The notes: generated by a model not told the origin, from the letters alone. A DNA stretch of 64,000 bases from Eubacteriaceae bacterium (GCA_902363805.1 CABJBF010000001.1:620001-684000); one strand, 5' to 3'; positions 1 to 8,715 are shown, counted from the first letter of the stretch. Numbers and translations: made by a program.

Positions 1-365
1 TGTTAATGAAGAGAGACTCCCCGGCATATGGACTTGCACTTGCAGCAAGTATGGGAAAACTTTACGGATTGCATATGAATGACGGATATTCACAGATGGA
101 CAGCGGAATGATATTTGGTTCAGTAAATATAGCTCATGCAGCAGAATTTATATATTACTTAAAGAAATATAATTATCAGGGAGTTGTATTCTTTGATACA
201 TTCCCAATAAGAGAAAATGCAAAACTTGAAACACAAGCAAATATTAATTCATTCGAAAAGATTTCTAAGATAGTAGATGAAATCGGAATGGACAGAATAG
301 CCAAAGTAGTATCTAAACGTGACGGAGTTGAGGCACAACGCCTTGTTCTGGACATGTTAAAATAA
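1..365 (+). CDS. Sugar isomerase, xylose isomerase-like TIM barrel (C-terminal fragment)
   Basis: The reading frame is already open at the window edge, so only about the last 120 residues are present. The segment HMNDGY, then FGSVN, then FFDTFP is the C-terminal half of the xylose isomerase-like TIM barrel as found in L-rhamnose/sugar isomerases, where these acidic and His residues line the metal site. Family enzymes interconvert aldoses and ketoses in the cytoplasm. It sits 35 bases upstream of a sugar ABC importer and near ribokinase and RpiB homologues, so it is probably the first step in using the imported sugar. The substrate cannot be told from a fragment. Confidence 0.7.
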   Translation, partial: LMKRDSPAYGLALAASMGKLYGLHMNDGYSQMDSGMIFGSVNIAHAAEFIYYLKKYNYQGVVFFDTFPIRENAKLETQANINSFEKISKIVDEIGMDRIAKVVSKRDGVEAQRLVLDMLK

Positions 366-400
366 GGAAAATTAAAGCATAAGAAAAGGAGAAAATGCAA

Positions 401-1516
401 ATGAGAAAGAAAATTTTAGCAACAGCATTAGTTGCAACAATGGTATTTGGTTTAGTAGGATGTGGAAGCGGCTCAGGAGATGGTAGCCAGGCATCAAACA
501 GTGGTTCAGATTCTTCAGCAAAAACACAGACAGAAGAATTTAACCCGGACACAGTTGAAGACAGTATGACAATCGAAGAAATTCGTCAGAATTTAGGAGA
601 TGAAGTTAAGGTTAAAAGTGGACTTCAGTTAGGAGCTATCGCAAAATCATTCTCAAATGAATTTTGGCGTAACTTTAAGAACGGTTATGAAGCAGCAGAA
701 AAATCACTTAAAGATGCAGGAGTTGATGCTAAGATCAAAGTAGATGGAACAACAGATGAAAGTGATGAAATCGGACAGCAGACAATGACAGATAACTTAG
801 TTAACCAGGGATATAACGCATTAATGTTAAGCCCAATTTCAGATTCAAACTTAACATCATCAGTTGACAATGCTAAGACAAAGAAGATTCCTACAATCAA
901 CGTAAATGACGGTTTAATTTCAGCAGCAGATTATTTTGTAGGACCTGATGCTTACCAGAATGGTGAATTAGCAGCTGAATGGGTTTCAAAACAGCTTGGT
1001 GACAAAGGCGAAGTTGCTATCGTAGTAGGTATGGCAAAGGCATTTGCAGCTCGTGAAAGAACAGCAGGATTCAAAGGATGGATTAAGGACAATAACTCAG
1101 GACTTAAAGTAGTAGCAGAACAGAATGCTGACTGGGATAGACAGAAAGCAAAAGAATTAGCAAGCACATGGATTCAGCAGAACCCTGACTTAAAGGCAAT
1201 CTTCTGTAACAACGATGATATGGCTTTAGGTGTTGTTGAAGCAGTAGAAGAAGCAAAAGCAGACATATTAGTAGTAGGTGTTGACGGTATTGGCGAAGCT
1301 TATGATTCAATTAGAGAAGGTAAGTTAGATGCAACAGTTGACTCATTTGGATACTATATGTCACAGGTTGCTACAGAAGTAACATTACGTGTATTAGCAG
1401 GACAGGATATTCCAAGAGTAACACATACACCACAGGCTCTTATTGATTCAACAAACGTAGACAAAGACGCAGCTGAAATCATTGGATGGACAGATGCTAA
1501 ATATGTAGCTGAATAG
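401..1516 (+). CDS. Sugar ABC transporter substrate-binding lipoprotein (RbsB-like)
   Basis: About 371 residues. The N-terminus is a lipoprotein signal with lipobox LVGC and Cys21 as lipidation site, followed by a Gly/Ser-rich linker and a type I periplasmic-binding-protein fold. Family signatures include SNEFWRNFKNGYEAAE, the NLVNQGYNALMLSP segment, and VVGVDGIGEAYDSI near the C-terminus. It should capture a pentose or hexose at the outer membrane face and hand it to the ATPase/permease encoded next. I start it at the ATG at 401 because the AGGAG at 387-391 is 9 bases away; the ATG at 395 would be only 3 bases from it. The importer is probably inactive because the permease gene is broken. 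Confidence 0.88.
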   Translation: MRKKILATALVATMVFGLVGCGSGSGDGSQASNSGSDSSAKTQTEEFNPDTVEDSMTIEEIRQNLGDEVKVKSGLQLGAIAKSFSNEFWRNFKNGYEAAEKSLKDAGVDAKIKVDGTTDESDEIGQQTMTDNLVNQGYNALMLSPISDSNLTSSVDNAKTKKIPTINVNDGLISAADYFVGPDAYQNGELAAEWVSKQLGDKGEVAIVVGMAKAFAARERTAGFKGWIKDNNSGLKVVAEQNADWDRQKAKELASTWIQQNPDLKAIFCNNDDMALGVVEAVEEAKADILVVGVDGIGEAYDSIREGKLDATVDSFGYYMSQVATEVTLRVLAGQDIPRVTHTPQALIDSTNVDKDAAEIIGWTDAKYVAE

Positions 1517-1599
1517 TAAAAAATAAAAAGGAACAGTTAGGTTTAGATAATGGGAGAAAGTGAGAACTTTCTCCCATCTATAAAGAAGGAGGAACTATT

Positions 1600-3096
1600 A
1601 TGGCGAAGGCTGTTGAATTTGTTAATATTAACAAACGCTTTCCAGGAGTACACGTCCTTAAAGATATATCTTTTTCAGTAGAAGAAGGAGAAGTTCACGC
1701 ATTATTAGGTGAAAATGGAGCAGGAAAATCAACTCTGCTTAATATTCTTCATGGTGTTTATCCGGAATATGAAGGTGAAGTAAGACTTCATGGAGAAAAA
1801 GTAAGCTTTAAAGACACAAATGATGCTATTGTAAATGGCAAAATATCTAAAGTTCATCAGGAAACACTTGTAGTAAAGGATCTTACAGTTGGTCAAAATG
1901 TAACAATGGGTTATGAACCTAAAAAAGGAATTTTTATAGATTTCAAAAAAATGAATAAAGAAGTAGATGAAATATTGGCAGAATTAAATTGTAACTTCAA
2001 ATCATCTGATTTAGTTAGTACATTGACAGCAGGTGAAATGCAGATGTTAGCAATAGCAAGAGCGTTGTATCATCATTCAACGATTATTTCTCTTGATGAG
2101 CCAACAGCATCTATTACATTAAAAGAAACAGAAGCCCTTTTCGATGTAGTTAGAAAATTGAAAAAACAGGGTGTTACAATTCTTTATGTAAGCCATAGAC
2201 TGGAAGAAATTTTCCAGATTTGCGACAGGGCTTCCATTCTTAGAGATGGTGAATACATTCAGACAATGGATATTGCAAACACAACAAGAGATGAACTTAT
2301 ACATGCAATGGTTGGTAGAAATGTATCAGCAGTTGCATCAAGACTTAAACCAAGTCCAAAAACTGATGAAGTTGTATTGAGTGTAGAACATTTAACAAAT
2401 GAAAATTATAACGATGTTAGTTTTGAACTCCATAAAGGTGAAATTCTTGGTTTCTTTGGCCTGGTAGGTGCAGGAAGAACAGAAGTAATGAGAACCATTA
2501 TAGGAGCAGATCAAAAAACATCCGGAAAGATTATCCTTAAAGGAAAAGAAATAAAGAATGGCTGGAATACTACAAAAGCGTTGAAGGCCGGAATAGGATT
2601 ATTACCTGAAGATAGAAAAACACAAGGATTTATGAATCTTTCTAACAACTATGAAAATATAGCAATTTCAAGTTTGGAAAAATATATGAAAGGTCCGTTT
2701 ACGGATGAAAAGAAGAAAATAGAAAATGCAGAACGCTTTTTTGAAGAAATGGATGTACATCCAAGAAGAGTTGATTACCTGACAAGTAATATGTCAGGTG
2801 GAAATCAGCAGAAAGTAATTTTAGCAAGATGGATGGCTACAGATGTAGATATAATCATATTTGATGAACCTACAAAAGGTGTAGACGTAGGTGCTAAAGC
2901 AGAAATTTACAGATTGATGGAAGGACTTGTTGAAGAAGGTAAGAGTATTATCGTAGTTTCTTCAGAGTTACCGGAAGCAATGGGTATTAGTGACAGAATC
3001 ATCGTAATGAGTGAAGGAAAAGTAACAGCTGAACTTACAAGTAAGGTTGATTTTGTAGAAGATTCAATTCTTGATTTGGCAATTGGAGGTAATTAG
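1600..3096 (+). CDS. Sugar ABC transporter ATPase, two ABC domains (RbsA/MglA type)
   Basis: 498 residues, the usual length for RbsA/MglA/XylG. Domain 1 has Walker A GENGAGKST (residues 37-45), signature LTAGEMQ and Walker B ISLDEPTAS. Domain 2 has the degenerate P-loop GLVGAGRTEV that is normal for this family, signature MSGGNQQK and Walker B IIFDEPTKGVDVG. It powers sugar import from the cytoplasmic face. An AAGGAGG ribosome site lies 7 bases before the ATG. The hairpin-like pair GAGAAAGTGAGAACTTTCTC occurs just upstream (about 1555-1574), which may tune expression relative to the binding protein, as often seen in such operons. Confidence 0.92.
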   Translation: MAKAVEFVNINKRFPGVHVLKDISFSVEEGEVHALLGENGAGKSTLLNILHGVYPEYEGEVRLHGEKVSFKDTNDAIVNGKISKVHQETLVVKDLTVGQNVTMGYEPKKGIFIDFKKMNKEVDEILAELNCNFKSSDLVSTLTAGEMQMLAIARALYHHSTIISLDEPTASITLKETEALFDVVRKLKKQGVTILYVSHRLEEIFQICDRASILRDGEYIQTMDIANTTRDELIHAMVGRNVSAVASRLKPSPKTDEVVLSVEHLTNENYNDVSFELHKGEILGFFGLVGAGRTEVMRTIIGADQKTSGKIILKGKEIKNGWNTTKALKAGIGLLPEDRKTQGFMNLSNNYENIAISSLEKYMKGPFTDEKKKIENAERFFEEMDVHPRRVDYLTSNMSGGNQQKVILARWMATDVDIIIFDEPTKGVDVGAKAEIYRLMEGLVEEGKSIIVVSSELPEAMGISDRIIVMSEGKVTAELTSKVDFVEDSILDLAIGGN

Positions 3097-3097
3097 A

Positions 3098-3857
3098 ATG
3101 AAAGGTATATGGAATAAATATAAACGTGAATTTGTAGTGTTAATAGCTACACTTGCAATGTGTGTAGTATTCACAGTGTTAAATAAAAATTTCTTAAATT
3201 ACAGTAACTTTTTAACAATTTTGCAACAGATGGTATTAAATGGTGTACTTGCCGTAGGTATGATGTTTACAATCATTACCGGAGGTATCGACCTTTCAGT
3301 AGGATGTACATACGCAATCACAGGTATTGTAGTAGCTTCATGTACAGTTAACTATGGAATGAATCCATTTTTAGCTATTTTAGTAGGTATAGTAATTGGA
3401 GCAGTTCTTGGAGCATTCAATGGTTTCCTTATTAATCAGTTAAAACTTCAGCCTTTCATTGCTACATTAGGTACAATGAGTTTATACAGAGGTATTGCTT
3501 ACGTAGTAACAGGTGGTGTTCCTGTAACTAATGTCCCAACATCATACAGAGACATTTTCAATGGAATCGTGTTTGGTGGTGTAAGAAGCTACAGCAGGTC
3601 AGGCTTATGAAACAAATGCCATCGCAGCAGCAGCTATCGGTGGAACAAGAATGGCAGGTGGTAAAGGTACAGCACTTGGAACATTCATTGGAGCATTAAT
3701 GCTTGCGGTATTAAAAGTAGGTATGGTAGTTATCAACGTTGACTCTTTCTGGCAGTTCGTTGTAACTGGTATTATAATCATTGTAGCTTCATATTTTGAA
3801 TTTATTCAGCAGGATATTAAAGGATTTGTTGCACGTCATAAAAAAGCTGCAAACTAA
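3098..3857 (+). pseudogene. Sugar ABC transporter permease (RbsC-like), internal deletion and frameshift
   Basis: The start is the ATG at 3098, 8 bases after GGAGG and overlapping nothing. Residues 1 to about 160 read as a normal RbsC N-terminal half: several membrane helices, ITGGIDLSVGC, and LQPFIATLGTMSLYRGIAYV. The frame then breaks at about 3580 and stops at 3610. The C-terminal end of the same family resumes in another frame at about 3585 (ATAGQAYETNAIAAAAIGG, then GGKGTALGTFIGALM) and runs to 3857. Family members are about 310-330 residues; about 250 remain, so about 70 central residues (the stretch with the conserved GRxIYAIGGN region) are missing, and the length removed is not a multiple of three. 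The transporter should be non-functional, unless this is an assembly error. Confidence 0.85.
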
Positions 3858-3910
3858 ATAATGGCATTATATTATGAACATTATAAGAAACTAAAATAAA
3901 TATTTGATTT

Positions 3911-3952
3911 AAGAGGTGCAGGAATATTAATTTAAATATTTATGCATCTCTT
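3911..3952 (+). terminator. Possible terminator hairpin after the transporter genes
   Basis: AAGAGGTGCA at 3911-3920 pairs with TGCATCTCTT at 3943-3952 (one G-U pair). The loop is AT-rich with its own short palindrome. The tail (GTTGTATAATT) is only modestly T-rich, so termination may be weak. Confidence 0.45.
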
Positions 3953-3971
3953 GTTGTATAATTAAATAATG

Positions 3972-4034
3972 TAAGTGTCAAAAGAATAAATGGCGATTGT
4001 GTTTGTGAAAATAAGAAACTTGTGTTGACACTTA
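3972..4034. promoter_or_regulatory. Spaced 10-bp inverted repeat before ribokinase gene
   Basis: TAAGTGTCAA at 3972-3981 is the exact inverse of TTGACACTTA at 4025-4034, with 43 bases between. The right arm contains a TTGACA. It may be a paired operator for the local DeoR regulator or part of a leader fold. The gene start follows at 4072 after AAAGGAG. Confidence 0.35.
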
Positions 4035-4071
4035 GCAATGTGAACGGAAAAATGTCAAAGGAGAAACATAA

Positions 4072-4971
4072 ATGAAAGATAAGATTACAGTTATTGGTAG
4101 CCTGAACTATGATATTATTTTAAAAATATCAAGATTGCCATATAAAGGAGAAACATTACCTGCAAACGATGCTGCGTATAGTGCAGGTGGAAAAGGTGCA
4201 AATCAGGCAGTTCAGGCAGCAAAACTTCATACACCGACATATATGGTTGGATGTGTAGGAACAGATGCAGCGGCAGATTTTCTTGTAAGTACAGCGAAGC
4301 AGTATGGAGTAAACACAGATTATATAAGAAAAGTTCCGGGAAGCAGCGGAATGGGAATTATAAACGCGATTGATGATGGAAGTGTATTTGCTTGCATAGT
4401 AAGAGGCGCGAATTATGAAATCACAAAACAGGATATCGACCATGCAATGCCTGCATTAAAGGAATCGAAAGTATGTATTTTACAAAATGAAATTCCTGTA
4501 GAAATGATTGAATATGCAATTGATAAAGCTAAGGAAGCCGGATGTATTGTAGTTTTAAATGCAGCTCCTGCAATAGAACTTGAAGACGAATATTTGGCAA
4601 AAGCAGATATATTAGTTGTAAACGAAGTAGAAGCAGCTTTTTATTGTAAGACAGAAATTGATTCTATTGAAAAAGCAAAAGAAGAAATAAAGAAAATTGC
4701 TGAAAAATATGGAAACAATGTAATATTTACTTTAGGTAAGGATGGAGCTGTTGTATATGAAGATGGTAAAATAGAAGTAATTCCGTCAATGAAAGTAGAT
4801 GCGGTAGAAACTACAGGTGCCGGAGATTCATATGTTGGAGCAGTAAGTCATTCGATAGTTAAAGGATTAGGATTAGGTGAAGCTTGCAAATTTGCAACAA
4901 AATGTAGCGCAGTTACGGTTTGCAGATATGGAGCACAGCCATCAATGCCGACATTAGAAGAGATTGAATAA
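4072..4971 (+). CDS. rbsK: Ribokinase-like PfkB-family sugar kinase
   Basis: 299 residues, standard ribokinase length. It has the PfkB N-terminal motif GGKGANQAVQAAKL near residue 40 and the C-terminal motif TTGAGDSYVGA near residue 245, whose Asp is the catalytic base. The enzyme phosphorylates a sugar (ribose in the type enzyme) with ATP in the cytoplasm. The context of an isomerase, an RbsABC-type importer, a DeoR regulator and RpiB supports a ribose- or allose-type catabolic locus. The family is broad, so the substrate is inferred. The start ATG follows AAAGGAGAAACATAA. Confidence 0.85.
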   Translation: MKDKITVIGSLNYDIILKISRLPYKGETLPANDAAYSAGGKGANQAVQAAKLHTPTYMVGCVGTDAAADFLVSTAKQYGVNTDYIRKVPGSSGMGIINAIDDGSVFACIVRGANYEITKQDIDHAMPALKESKVCILQNEIPVEMIEYAIDKAKEAGCIVVLNAAPAIELEDEYLAKADILVVNEVEAAFYCKTEIDSIEKAKEEIKKIAEKYGNNVIFTLGKDGAVVYEDGKIEVIPSMKVDAVETTGAGDSYVGAVSHSIVKGLGLGEACKFATKCSAVTVCRYGAQPSMPTLEEIE

Positions 4972-5014
4972 AATTGACAAAAGTTGACGAAAAATGATTG
5001 AAAAGTTTTCTGTA

Positions 5015-5108
5015 AAAGTATAAACTATAAATAGGTATAATTTATCTAATAAAACCAAGAAGGAATAGGATATAGAAAGTATAAACTATAACTGTTTATT
5101 TATACTTT
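5015..5108. promoter_or_regulatory. Probable DeoR operators: direct and inverted repeats
   Basis: AAAGTATAAACTATAA occurs twice, at 5015-5030 and 5076-5091, 61 bases apart (about six helical turns). The second copy also forms a perfect inverted repeat, AAAGTATAAA (5076-5085) with TTTATACTTT (5099-5108). The array lies directly upstream of the regulator gene, whose AGGAGG starts at 5117. Autoregulation is the simplest reading. Confidence 0.5.
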
Positions 5109-5127
5109 TCAATGTTAGGAGGCAGAT

Positions 5128-5868
5128 ATGATTCCATATGAAAGAAGGTTACAAATATTAGATTTACTGGAAAAAAGCGAAGTCGTATCTTTGGATGAGT
5201 TCTGCAAATCTTTAGGGGGCGTATCGGAGTCTACCGTTAGAAGAGATTTGAAGACTATGGAAAAAGAAGGAGAGATAACTTTACTCAGAGGTGGTGGTGC
5301 CTGTTTAAAGAGAGGAAGTTATGAAGTACCTGTAATTTCTAAATTTAGTAAAAATGTCGAAGAGAAAGAACGTATTGCAAAGTATGCGGCTGATTTAGTT
5401 AAAGACGGTGAATCAATTTATATTGATTCAGGAAGCACAGCTTTAATGATGATAAAATATTTGAGAGAAAAAAATATTACTGTTGTAACAACAAATGCAA
5501 TGATTTATCAGGAGTTGCAGACCAATAATATTAAATGTATTGTTGCAGGAGGAGAGATTAATATAACAACTGCATCAATAATAGGAATTACAACAAATAA
5601 TTTCCTTAAAAAATATTATTTTGATAAAGCATTTATTGGAATGTCCGGTTTCTCAGAAGGGGCAGGATTCAACACACCTGATTTACTTGAAGCTGAAAAG
5701 AAGCGTATAGTACATCATAATTCAACAAAATCATACGTTCTTGCAGACAGCACGAAATCAGGCAAAAATACATTATGCAAAGTTATGGAATTAGAGGAAG
5801 CAACAATAATTTGTGATAAGAAAACAAGTGTTGTTGAAGCAGGCAATAATTACATAATAGCAGAATAA
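5128..5868 (+). CDS. DeoR/GlpR-family transcriptional regulator
   Basis: 246 residues. The N-terminal winged helix (about residues 6-57) carries the DeoR signature VSESTVRRDLKTMEKEGEI followed by RGG. The remainder is the DeoR C-terminal sensor domain, which usually binds a sugar phosphate (DSGSTALMMIKYL, TNAMIYQEL, FIGMSGFSEGAGF). It presumably represses the surrounding sugar genes until a phosphorylated intermediate appears. It follows the kinase gene and precedes rpiB. An AGGAGG sits 5 bases before the ATG. Confidence 0.88.
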   Translation: MIPYERRLQILDLLEKSEVVSLDEFCKSLGGVSESTVRRDLKTMEKEGEITLLRGGGACLKRGSYEVPVISKFSKNVEEKERIAKYAADLVKDGESIYIDSGSTALMMIKYLREKNITVVTTNAMIYQELQTNNIKCIVAGGEINITTASIIGITTNNFLKKYYFDKAFIGMSGFSEGAGFNTPDLLEAEKKRIVHHNSTKSYVLADSTKSGKNTLCKVMELEEATIICDKKTSVVEAGNNYIIAE

Positions 5869-5948
5869 ACATAGTATTAAATTTGTTGCAAAAATTTTCA
5901 CAAAAATAAAACATGTGAATACAAAAATAAATATTAGAGGTGTGAACT

Positions 5949-6401
5949 ATGAAGATAGGAATTGGAAATGATCATGTTGCAGTAGACATGAAAAATGAAA
6001 TTAAAGAATATCTTGAAAGCAAAGGATATGAAGTTGTAAACTTTGGAACAGATTCTAAGGAAAGATGCAATTATCCTGTTTATGGTGAGGCAGTAGCAAA
6101 TGCTGTTGTAAGTGGGGAAGTAGACTGTGGTGTTTTAATCTGTGGAACAGGCGTAGGAATTTCACTTGCAGCTAATAAAGTTAATGGAATAAGAGCATGT
6201 GTATGTAGCGAACCATATAGTGCAAAATTATCGAAGCAGCATAATAATTCTAATATCATAGCATTTGGCGCAAGAGTAATTGGTGTTGAAACAGCCAAGA
6301 TGATAGTAGATGAGTGGTTAAATGCTGAATATGAAGGCGGACGTCATCAGGTTAGAATTGATATGATTAAGGAAATTGAAGAAAAGCAAAAACAAAAATA
6401 A
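5949..6401 (+). CDS. rpiB: Ribose-5-phosphate isomerase B / LacAB-RpiB family
   Basis: 150 residues, typical for RpiB. The N-terminus GIGNDHVA holds the Asp-His pair that binds the phosphorylated sugar, and LICGTGVGISLAANK carries the Cys (CGTG) that acts as base in RpiB enzymes. The family interconverts ribose-5-phosphate and ribulose-5-phosphate; close relatives act on allose-6-phosphate. Here it would act after the kinase and feed the pentose phosphate pathway. AGAGGTGTG precedes the ATG by a few bases. Confidence 0.88.
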   Translation: MKIGIGNDHVAVDMKNEIKEYLESKGYEVVNFGTDSKERCNYPVYGEAVANAVVSGEVDCGVLICGTGVGISLAANKVNGIRACVCSEPYSAKLSKQHNNSNIIAFGARVIGVETAKMIVDEWLNAEYEGGRHQVRIDMIKEIEEKQKQK

Positions 6402-6425
6402 TAATAAAAAAGGAGATAGAAAACT

Positions 6426-6662
6426 ATGAAGGTAAAAAATATTTCAAATCCCGAAGAATTTTTAAAGGTTATTGACAGTTGTGAAGGCAGAGTAGAATTA
6501 ATTACAGATGATGGAGACAGATTAAATTTAAAATCAAAATTGTGCCAGTTAGTTTCATTATCAACAATTTTTTCGTCAGTAGCAAAAATACCTGAAATGG
6601 AAATTGTTGCCCATGAATTGGAAGATTCTAAAAAGATAATGGATTATCTTATGCGTGGATAA
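6426..6662 (+). CDS. Small protein, possibly HPr-like fold, function unknown
   Basis: 78 residues, preceded by AAAGGAGATAGAAAACT. I do not recognise a named family with certainty. The spacing of RVELITDDGDRLNLKSKL, then LVSLSTIF and a C-terminal helix resembles the beta/alpha layout of HPr-like phosphocarriers (the NLKSKL part lies where HPr has its AKS motif), but no active-site His is present near residue 15. It starts 25 bases after rpiB and ends before a strong terminator, so it belongs to the sugar operon. Confidence 0.55.
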   Translation: MKVKNISNPEEFLKVIDSCEGRVELITDDGDRLNLKSKLCQLVSLSTIFSSVAKIPEMEIVAHELEDSKKIMDYLMRG

Positions 6663-6697
6663 ATAAAAAGTAACTTAATATTTAAAGAAATAATAAT

Positions 6698-6723
6698 AAA
6701 GCCGATGCGAAAGCATCGGCTTT
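6698..6723 (+). terminator. Rho-independent terminator of the sugar operon
   Basis: Perfect 11-bp stem AAAGCCGATGC / GCATCGGCTTT with a GAAA loop. The T-run on the + strand is short, while the opposite strand has a run of TTATTATTATT, so it may act in both directions. Confidence 0.85.
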
Positions 6724-6724
6724 A

Positions 6725-6733
6725 TGTTATAAT
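6725..6733 (+). promoter_or_regulatory. Extended -10 promoter for the NhaC gene
   Basis: TGTTATAAT is an extended -10 element (TGnTATAAT) lying directly against the 3' side of the terminator stem. No good -35 is visible, because the expected position falls inside the terminator. Confidence 0.5.
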
Positions 6734-6779
6734 GTGCGATATGGGTAATGAAATAAAAAAAGACAAGGAGAAGAGTTTT

Positions 6780-8411
6780 ATGAAACGAAGAAACAAAGGT
6801 TTAATGTTGCTTGTTACATTGCTGTTGATAACATTATTTTCAACAACGGTATTTGCAGCAGATGAAGCAGAGTATGTTCCTAAATTATTTGGGACATTTT
6901 GGGCGTTGATACCGCCACTTGTGGCAATTGTACTTGCATTGATTACAAAGGAAGTTTATAGTTCATTGTTTATCGGAATCGTAATTGGTGGAGTACTATA
7001 TGCGGGTGGCTCATTTGAAAGAACACTTACACATGTACTTAGTGATGGAATAGTTGGTTCACTTTCAGATTCTTATAATGTTGGAATTTTAGTATTCTTA
7101 GTTGTTCTTGGAACAATAGTTGCATTGATGAATAAGGCAGGAGGATCAGCAGCGTTTGGAGAATGGGCTTCTAAGCACATTAAGACAAGAGTAGGAGCAC
7201 AGCTTGCAACTATAGCACTTGGTTGTTTGATTTTTGTAGATGACTATTTTAACTGTCTTACAGTAGGTAGTGTTATGCGACCTGTAACAGACAGACATAA
7301 TGTATCAAGAGCTAAGCTTGCATATTTAATAGATGCTACGGCAGCTCCCGTATGTATTATTGCACCGATTTCTTCATGGGCAGCAGCAGTTACAGGATTT
7401 GTAAAAGGTGAGGACGGATTTGTAGTATTTATAAAATCAATACCATATAACTATTATGCTTTATTGACGATTGTTATGATGATTACAATTGTTGTAATGA
7501 AAGTAGATTTTGGCTCAATGGCAAAGCATGAAGCAAATGCAGCTAAAGGAGATTTGTTTACAACAGGTAAAAAAATATATGAAGAAATTGATAATGAAGG
7601 AAAAGAGAAAAAAGGTAAAGTATGTGACCTTGTAGTTCCTGTAATTACACTTATTATATGCTGTATTATTGGCATGATTTATACGGGAGGATTTTTCTCA
7701 GGTACAGATTTTGTGACAGCATTTTCAAATAGTGATGCATCAGTTGGTTTAGCATTAGGTAGTATATTTGCACTTATTATTACATTAGTATTTTATGTTG
7801 TACGAAGAATATTACCGTTTAATGAGTGTATGGATTGCCTTCCGGAAGGATTTAAGGCAATGGTTCCTGCAATTCTTATTTTAACATTTGCATGGACATT
7901 AAAGAACATGACAAGTAGTTTAGGAGCAGCAGAATTTGTTGAAGTAATAATGAAGAATAGTGCTGAAGGTTTTGCAATATTCCTTCCTGCGGTTATATTT
8001 GTAGTAGGATGTGGACTTGCATTTGCAACAGGTACATCATGGGGAACATTTGGTATCCTAATTCCTATTGTTGTACAGGCATTCCAGAAAACTGATCCTG
8101 CAATGATGATTATTGCCATATCTGCATGTATGGCAGGAGCTGTTTGTGGAGACCATTGTTCTCCAATTTCAGATACAACAATTATGTCATCGGCAGGAGC
8201 ACAATGCGAACATACAAATCATGTATCTACACAGATTCCATATGCAGTAACAGTTGCTGTAGTTTCATTTATAACATACATAATTTCAGGAGCATTGCAG
8301 AAAGCAGCAGGAATTGGATGGGCTGCACTTCCTATCGGAATTATTCTTATGATTGGAACTATTGTAGGAATTAAAGTTTTAGGCTCGGGAAAAGAAGTAG
8401 TTAATGATTAG
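6780..8411 (+). CDS. Na+/H+ antiporter, NhaC family
   Basis: About 543 residues. The N-terminus reads as a cleavable signal-like segment ending TTVFAADEAEY, then about eleven hydrophobic helices with a charged cytoplasmic loop near residues 240-280. Motifs such as IFVDDYFNCLTVGSVMRPV, APVCIIAPISSW and CGDHCSPISDTTIMSSAG match the NhaC superfamily, which exchanges Na+ (or organic acids in some members) for H+ across the membrane. I use the ATG at 6780, 9 bases after AAGGAG; an upstream in-frame ATG at 6705 lies inside the terminator hairpin and is rejected. The gene is monocistronic, bounded by terminators. Confidence 0.85.
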   Translation: MKRRNKGLMLLVTLLLITLFSTTVFAADEAEYVPKLFGTFWALIPPLVAIVLALITKEVYSSLFIGIVIGGVLYAGGSFERTLTHVLSDGIVGSLSDSYNVGILVFLVVLGTIVALMNKAGGSAAFGEWASKHIKTRVGAQLATIALGCLIFVDDYFNCLTVGSVMRPVTDRHNVSRAKLAYLIDATAAPVCIIAPISSWAAAVTGFVKGEDGFVVFIKSIPYNYYALLTIVMMITIVVMKVDFGSMAKHEANAAKGDLFTTGKKIYEEIDNEGKEKKGKVCDLVVPVITLIICCIIGMIYTGGFFSGTDFVTAFSNSDASVGLALGSIFALIITLVFYVVRRILPFNECMDCLPEGFKAMVPAILILTFAWTLKNMTSSLGAAEFVEVIMKNSAEGFAIFLPAVIFVVGCGLAFATGTSWGTFGILIPIVVQAFQKTDPAMMIIAISACMAGAVCGDHCSPISDTTIMSSAGAQCEHTNHVSTQIPYAVTVAVVSFITYIISGALQKAAGIGWAALPIGIILMIGTIVGIKVLGSGKEVVND

Positions 8412-8468
8412 TATTATTAAGCTAGATTTCTTAATTGTAAATATATTTAGCGTTAATATATAAAACAG

Positions 8469-8493
8469 AGGAGTATCCGTAGAGGGTACTCCT
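8469..8493 (+). terminator. Terminator after NhaC gene
   Basis: AGGAGTATCC and GGTACTCCT form a 9-bp stem with a one-base bulge and a six-base loop, followed by ATTTTATT. Confidence 0.7.
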
Positions 8494-8646
8494 ATTTTAT
8501 TGGGAAGAAGTCGGTTGCTCATGTAGTAGTATATTTGATATTTTGAGGAAAACAATCTGGAAATTGAATCAGCAAATTTATAGTAAGACAAAAGTCTAAT
8601 ATTAATAGAAAATTATCAGTTTATACACATAATGCAAAATTTATTG
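8494..8646. other. Intergenic stretch without recognisable content
   Basis: Part of the 304-base gap between the NhaC and antitoxin genes. Apart from the terminator at its left end and the promoter at its right end I see no frame, repeat or structure. Confidence 0.6.
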
Positions 8647-8676
8647 TTGTACAATTATTTATAATTTGGATATAAT
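8647..8676 (+). promoter_or_regulatory. Promoter of the toxin-antitoxin pair
   Basis: TTGTAC (8647-8652), 18-base spacer, TATAAT (8671-8676). The gene follows at 8716 after GGAAGGAGG. Confidence 0.6.
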
Positions 8677-8715
8677 AAAAATAAGAATAAAAGTTGTCAG
8701 GAAGGAGGAATTCAT

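Noticed and set aside
6705..6779. N-terminal extension of the NhaC frame from an ATG at 6705
   Set aside because: The extension runs through the terminator hairpin and has no ribosome site; the ATG at 6780 has AAGGAG and begins a signal-like segment.
8126..8374. An 82-codon frame inside the NhaC gene
   Set aside because: Shadow frame: Ser/Tyr/Cys-rich composition and full overlap with a conserved coding region.
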